From contig NC_087070.1 of the NCBI RefSeq assembly GCF_963678635.1, forward strand, positions 39,101,397 to 39,165,396: a DNA stretch of 64,000 nt, in the 5' to 3' direction. Numbering within the stretch: the stretch's first letter is position 1; each line of letters begins with the position of its first letter. The stretch comes from Symsagittifera roscoffensis. Lineage: Eukaryota; Xenacoelomorpha; Acoela; Convolutidae. The notes beneath the pieces are model-generated. The model had not been told where the DNA came from. It searched no databases and worked only from the letters and a program-made list of their open reading frames with translations. Of this stretch, positions 59,201 through 64,000 are shown piece after piece. Both the position numbers and the translations under genes were made by a program.

Positions 59201-60369
59201 GGCATTTCTTCACGTTTAAACCCTGGTTGTCAAACTTTTCCAATGTGTCCTTCTTTGGTACTTGATTATGACACTCATTCCTGGCAGACCACCCCCTATT
59301 TTTTCCAAACGAGCCTTTGGTGCCAAAATGTACTAAAATTAACCAGGGTAGACTAGGGCCTAAAAACGCAATTTTTTGGTCCTACTCTAAAAAATTGAAA
59401 AAATGGCATTTTTTCCAAAAAAAATGCAAGAGGTGCAAATTTAGCTCATATGATCACACCGAAAATGCTGCAGAGATCAAAAACTTTAATGAAAAGTCAA
59501 CGACCGCTTTCCCACCATTGACAAAACCCTACGTACTCCACTGTTTTACACTCAAAGAATTATTTACTGAGACATTTCGCGTACAGTTTCGCGTACAGTT
59601 TCAATAGAAGAGATGTTTGAAGTAAGCCCGGGCCATTATACGTATCACAAGTCGCGACCATTTTAAATAGTATTCAAATACGACTTGAATACTTATACGC
59701 ACTAAACTAGAGTTAAAAGAATGAAAAGTGATGTGTTGAATTAAAACTGACTTTTCTAAATAAAAATCGAAAAGTGCGGCGAACTCCAAAAGACTTCGAT
59801 CAGACACAAACTAACAGGTATCTAATTAATAATTAGAAATCCAATGCAGAGAGATAAAACACAAACTACAACATTCCCTAATACAGGAAAAGATTTATAT
59901 CAGACTACCTGAATGAATTGCCAAGTCACAAACATACCCCTTTCTCCTTTCACCCCGAAATTTGAAACAAAAAGTATTCAATTTACAAAAACACCATGGA
60001 ATTTACCAGGGGATATACAATTGAAAACGGAGATGAATATGATATCAGAAAACACAGGTTACATACAGTTCACTACAGATATACAGAAAGAGAGATAACA
60101 AAATGAGTGTACAATTGGGGGTATGTAAAATAGAAACAAACGAAACATTGGTTGTAATTAAATACTAATGTATAGATTCTAATAATAGCGCTTCGTTATC
60201 CCACGAGTGGGGAAAAAAACCTAAACCGTGATGCACGTAACTAAAAAGTAGCAATCTTGGTTGCAAATTTTACTTCACAATTTTTATCCAATGGGTTGTA
60301 ACTTTAAAAAAATTTTTTCAGGTTGTGTTAAAGTTTTTATGGAAATTGTCTGCCTCGTTTCTAAGTTCT
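59201..60369. other. Region that may hold the 3' LTR of the Gypsy element
   Basis: No gene recognised. On the minus strand a purine run GAAAGGAGAAAGGGG (complement of about 59937-59951) could be the polypurine tract of the adjacent Gypsy element, with the LTR at lower coordinates. The other LTR is outside the window, so this cannot be tested here. Confidence 0.25.
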
Positions 60370-61620
60370 GTGTCAATAACGATTGGTAGGTGGACATAAC
60401 ACGACTAGTTGAGGTTCCAAGGATGGTGGAGCTGTGGTGGAACCATGTGAGATCTCGGCGACCAAAGTTGGTTTGTGCTTAAAACCTCCAAGTGGAGTCA
60501 AAACGGCTGACGGCCACTAGGTTTGGAAAGTGATCTGTGCTTGTTTAATTGGGGTGTTGAATGAGGACACAATTGAACTTAGAGGCTCCTCCTCTGATTC
60601 CTTCACCAAGTTCACTGCCGCCACTGGAGAATTTTCGTTGATGAGCCTTCTCTCTCCATAAAATTTGGGCGATCCCGGGTTTCTTCTCGGTCTTGAATAG
60701 CTACAAGACGGGTTAGCCGGCGCTGGTTCGGCATTTTTTTCTGGCTAGCTCTCGATTGAAATTGGGTTGTCACTTGTTCCCAAAGGGCTTGTTATGGTTC
60801 CAGAGGATGTATCGTCGTCGGTGTGATATAATCTTGATGAATTTAAAGAACTTTCAAACATGAAAGGTTGGGAATCTGATTTTACACCGGTATCCGTACC
60901 CTCAAAGTCACCCACGGCGTTGTCCCAATGTTCTAAATCTAACAACGACGCTGGTTCTGAAGTGAAAGAAAGGAAACCTTAAGACATATCAACATATGGT
61001 TTTCGTCTCTTCGAGGAAGTGGAATCCGAAGGTCTTCTAGAGGAAGACAGTCCATAGATTCTCGATCCAGTCTCTTGTACGGGAAATTCTCTTTCTATTT
61101 TCTGCTACATTATCAGTTTTAACATAATTAAAGCAAATATTCCTCTTGCTGGTAAATTTATTTGGAGCTATTGGATTTTTTTGTAAGGCAAGATCTGATT
61201 TCCTGAGGATTTGACAGTTATCGAGGGTTATCGTATGTTTAGAATCAGTTCGGACTTTTCCACTAAGTGGTTTGAAGTACGGTTAGCCTTCTTTTCTAAT
61301 TACAATCTTCCAGAACCATTTATTTTCTTGGGTGAAGGGGCTCGAAATGAGTAATTTACTCCGTTGGGTAGCTCTCATTTTCTTTGTGATCAAGTTTTGT
61401 ATCTTTGTATCTTGTAGCCCTTCTCTTTGTCGTCATTTGCCCCTCAGTCCTAGGTCCTTTCCTTTGAATGGATCGGATCGACTTCCCTTTATATAAATCA
61501 ATCGGGTGGGAGACAAGGAATTTCCAAAACAATACGAGACCTATGAAAATGTTTAAAGAAAGGTGTGCATCCAATGAATGGTTGTTTTATCGAATGGAGA
61601 TTCCAAATGGTTTTATCGAT
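60370..61620 (-). pseudogene. Gypsy integrase C-terminal/tail region, decayed
   Basis: Minus-strand frames after the integrase core include a basic stretch at 61356-61574 and an acidic Ser/Thr-rich stretch at 60745-60945. A SRPRRNPGSPKFYGERR block near 60640-60710 resembles the tail after Gypsy integrases. Frames change repeatedly. The assignment rests on position and the last block. Confidence 0.5.
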
Positions 61621-61779
61621 CGCAGAATTTAGGGTCGGCTTGGGCTCGATGAACGACTTTGCCATTATTTTCGCTTTTCATGTATAACATAGACATTTTG
61701 TGACTTCATTGTATCTTTATTCTCCCACAGTACACAATTTATTCTTCCCGCTGAAATTCTTAAATTATATTTTTTAAAT

Positions 61780-62250
61780 TAATCTTCTCGCTGAAATAAA
61801 ACACGACCCATCGTCTTTTCTAATTAACTTAGGAAATCCGTTGTTTGCAGTAATCAATCAAAAAAGAGCGTGTTGTTGATGTAGACGTGTCGCTTACCAC
61901 TTTTGCCGATGGCAATTTTGAGAATCTATCGATGCATTGTAAAAAGTATTTTGATGCACCCCAGTTTTTACAAAATGGACCGCCGTATTCCATATTTATT
62001 TCTTTCTTGAGCTCCATCAAAACCGATAATGTCTGTGTGTTATCCGTTTCCGAATTAGCGTTTCGTTTCTACCGGCTTTTTACATTGCGAGCAAGTTTTG
62101 CCGTTGTGGTAAATTTCTCGGTACAAATTTGGCCATCAGATGTTTTTCGGCCATCGCCTTTCTTCCGACTTAACCATTTTGTATTTCATGTAAGAGAGTC
62201 ACGAAAGGCATTCTGAGAGCTGCTGGGACAGTCTGTTTGTTTTTAATTAA
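61780..62250 (-). pseudogene. Gypsy integrase core remnant
   Basis: On the minus strand, KTCSQCKKP (near 62060-62090) resembles the end of the HHCC zinc finger. A shift of frame leads to YGGPFCKNWG and FLQCIDRFSKLPSAKVV (61829-62020), the first catalytic Asp region of a Ty3/Gypsy integrase. RKDDGSCF (about 61799-61822) resembles the second Asp region (D-x-G-S-x-F), in yet another frame. The third catalytic residue was not located with confidence. Confidence 0.75.
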
Positions 62251-62880
62251 TAGGAGTTCCTTCTGTCCCATTGGAATGACTTTACAAAGGCCCCGAACTC
62301 ATCCAAGGGTTTTCCGTTCTCGACCACTGTCCTGACTTCGGACACGATTTTGTGCTCGTTTATCATCCAACTTATTCATTTGTGGGAACTATGTTCGGTA
62401 AATACTAATGGGGACGAAAATAACTTTAAACCTCCCTCGTGTTTTATAGGTAATTTCAAACGACATAGTGTTGTTTTATATTGTCAAATTTGTATGAATT
62501 TGTGACATACTGTCGTTTTATGCTGTAAAACTTTAACACAATTTCTTGGTTTTCTAAAATTACTGATAAATTTTGGGAATTAATTCAGGTGTGAAATGCA
62601 ATTATCTCAGGTTTGCCTTGAGCAATTATGTTCGATAGAGCATGTAAAAATGTTGGAATGAGAAAGAAATCTTTAGATTTGTCTGGAAATAAAAACTGAT
62701 GAAAATTCAATTTTGAATGATCTAGGGGAAGAGAACTGCTCGTACAGGACTCTGAACTCGAGTGATTTGAGTTGTGTCTCAGACGTAAAATAAATTTTTC
62801 GAGAAGAACCACCTTTGGATGTGTAATATTTTTTCATCCTTTCCGACCGTTGGAAGTTTATCATCCAAACTCGTTATAAA
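62251..62880 (-). pseudogene. Gypsy pol spacer between RNase H and integrase
   Basis: Expected position of the tether and zinc-binding start of integrase. The minus-strand frame at 62585-62812 has no recognisable motif. Included as part of the decayed element because both flanks are identifiable. Confidence 0.45.
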
Positions 62881-63330
62881 TTATACACTGTACGCATCCA
62901 CTGGATTACTTATCAACAAATCGTTCCTCACATTATTCTTCTTTTTACAATCAGTATTTTCAAATAAATTTTCTGTTATCTTGTTAATTGTGGCGGCCAA
63001 AAACTCTATGTCGTAATCGGATGGCGGGAGGGCTTTTCCGGAAGGAAGTCTTGATAAAAAGTTAGTAAGTACCAATTCCTTCCCTGGGATTTGCTGAATT
63101 TTAAATTTAAAGGCAAAACTCTGCTTACCCAAATGGTCAATCTACTGTGCAGAGTTTTGTTGCATTTATTAGCCTTTAGCGTGGACAGTTAAGATCTATG
63201 GTCGGTTGTGATTTCGAAATGTGATCCTTTTAGTTATTTTATAAAATGTTCGGTTGCCCAGACCACTCGGAAAAGTTCTAATTCATGCGTCGAAATATTG
63301 TTTTTATGAATTTATAAAAATTTAGATGCA
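62881..63330 (-). pseudogene. Gypsy RNase H remnant
   Basis: Minus-strand blocks in order: HELELFRVVWATEHFIK and HFEITTDHRS, the RNase H region with its conserved Asp-His, then FKIQQIPGKELVLTNFLSRL, the typical pattern I-P-G-K-E..-L-S-R-L-P after RNase H. At least one stop and a frameshift separate the pieces. Confidence 0.85.
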
Positions 63331-64000
63331 AATGCAATCGTTATCCAGATTTTTCATGCCATTGTTCTAGATTTGATTCTATTCCGCTATGCAAAGCATC
63401 CGTTTTTAGTCTTGTTTTTTTCTTGATATCAGAGATATTAGTTTCATTTATGTTAACAATTTGCATTTTTAGTTCTTCATAAACCAAAGTTTGATAATCA
63501 GTCAAATAGTAAACTGATTCCTTGTTCAAAAACGTGCGTAAAAAATAAGACAGAATTAAAAGATTTGATACCAATTTCATGGCCTGATTTATTGAACCGA
63601 AGAATGATCTTAACTCTGAAATAAATTCCGGGTTCGGAAGATTTTTTTCAATCGTCTTTTTAACCAATGGTATTAGCCCTGTGTCAGAAATCTTAAAGCC
63701 TTACCATTCTATATCCTATATCTCTTTGGAAAAAGGCACATTTTCCCCATTTCACTGCCAAATTTTTGCCTCTAGGATATTCAAAATTTTCCACAGGATA
63801 GACTTGTGCTCTTTCAACGAATCTTTCGGGGCATAAAGATCACTTCAATGTACCAATATGTGAAAAGTATGATTTTTAGCAGTGCATCCATTGTTACCGT
63901 TTTAGCAGTGCACCCGTTGGAAATTGTTTGGGTTGTCTCCGAATCCGTAGAATCCAGTAAAAAACGATACGTTCCATTGGTTTTGCAACCCTTTATAATG
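63331..64000 (-). pseudogene. Gypsy reverse transcriptase remnant, cut by window end
   Basis: From the window end inward on the minus strand: a FYGFGDNPNNFQRV block (RT palm region, P-x-x-F-Q), YIEVIFM at about 63832-63852 where the Y-x-D-D active site should be, DSLKEHKSILWKILNILEAK (the conserved E-H-x-x-x-L segment), GKCAFFQRDIGY, and NLPNPEFISELRSFFGSIN (RT-RNase H connection, L-R-S-F-L-G). The catalytic Asp pair is lost and the blocks lie in different frames, so it is inactive. The family resembles Mag/SURL-type Gypsy elements of marine invertebrates; that finer placement is tentative. Confidence 0.85.

Noticed and set aside
61887-62216. Plus-strand 109-codon frame
   Set aside because: It lies opposite the minus-strand Gypsy integrase remnant and has no similarity of its own.

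Overview
This is animal (metazoan) genomic DNA: AT-rich, intron-rich and full of decayed transposable elements. The metazoan assignment rests on one gene that can be read with confidence, a Trim9/Trim67-type E3 ubiquitin ligase on the + strand. Its six coding exons run from 7796 to 41111. The splice phases are all consistent, and the deduced 692-residue protein has the family order: split RING, B-box 1, B-box 2, coiled coil, COS box, FN3, SPRY. It is an invertebrate-style single Trim9 orthologue (family of fly Trim9 and worm madd-2). I cannot name the species.

Layout. 1-4580: two nearly identical 1.67-kb direct repeats separated by a 1.2-kb minisatellite of about 35-bp units. 4581-7795: no gene seen. 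7796-14307: Trim9 exons 1-5, including an apparent GC-AG first intron, a 200-N assembly gap flanked by a 230-bp duplication in intron 2, and two strong hairpins in intron 3. 14308-39833: a 25.5-kb intron holding most of the copies of a 530-bp non-autonomous element, a long foldback repeat, two other dispersed repeats, and a decayed BEL/Pao retrotransposon pol fragment (minus strand, about 28900-30530). 39834-41111: a single large exon encoding the whole C-terminal half of Trim9, with polyadenylation signals just after it.

Downstream of Trim9: a 380-bp tandem array (41700-43225), a decayed CR1/Jockey-like LINE (45195-45890), two tandem units of 1.07 kb and three of 1.7 kb (45933-52864), a palindrome-rich 1.1-kb segment bounded by 11-bp inverted repeats (52853-53977), a tandem pair of the 530-bp element (56834-57910), a candidate orphan exon (58447-58596), and a decayed Ty3/Gypsy retrotransposon on the minus strand (about 60370-64000, cut by the window end) with recognisable RT, RNase H and integrase remains.

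The most interesting non-genic structure is the 530-bp element family. Its ends, hairpins, subterminal inverted repeats and AA (TT) flanks resemble Helentron-associated rolling-circle elements. One copy is cleanly split by another, and head-to-tail copies are separated by only two bases. I see no operon, CRISPR array or RNA gene, and no evidence of a wholly new protein system.
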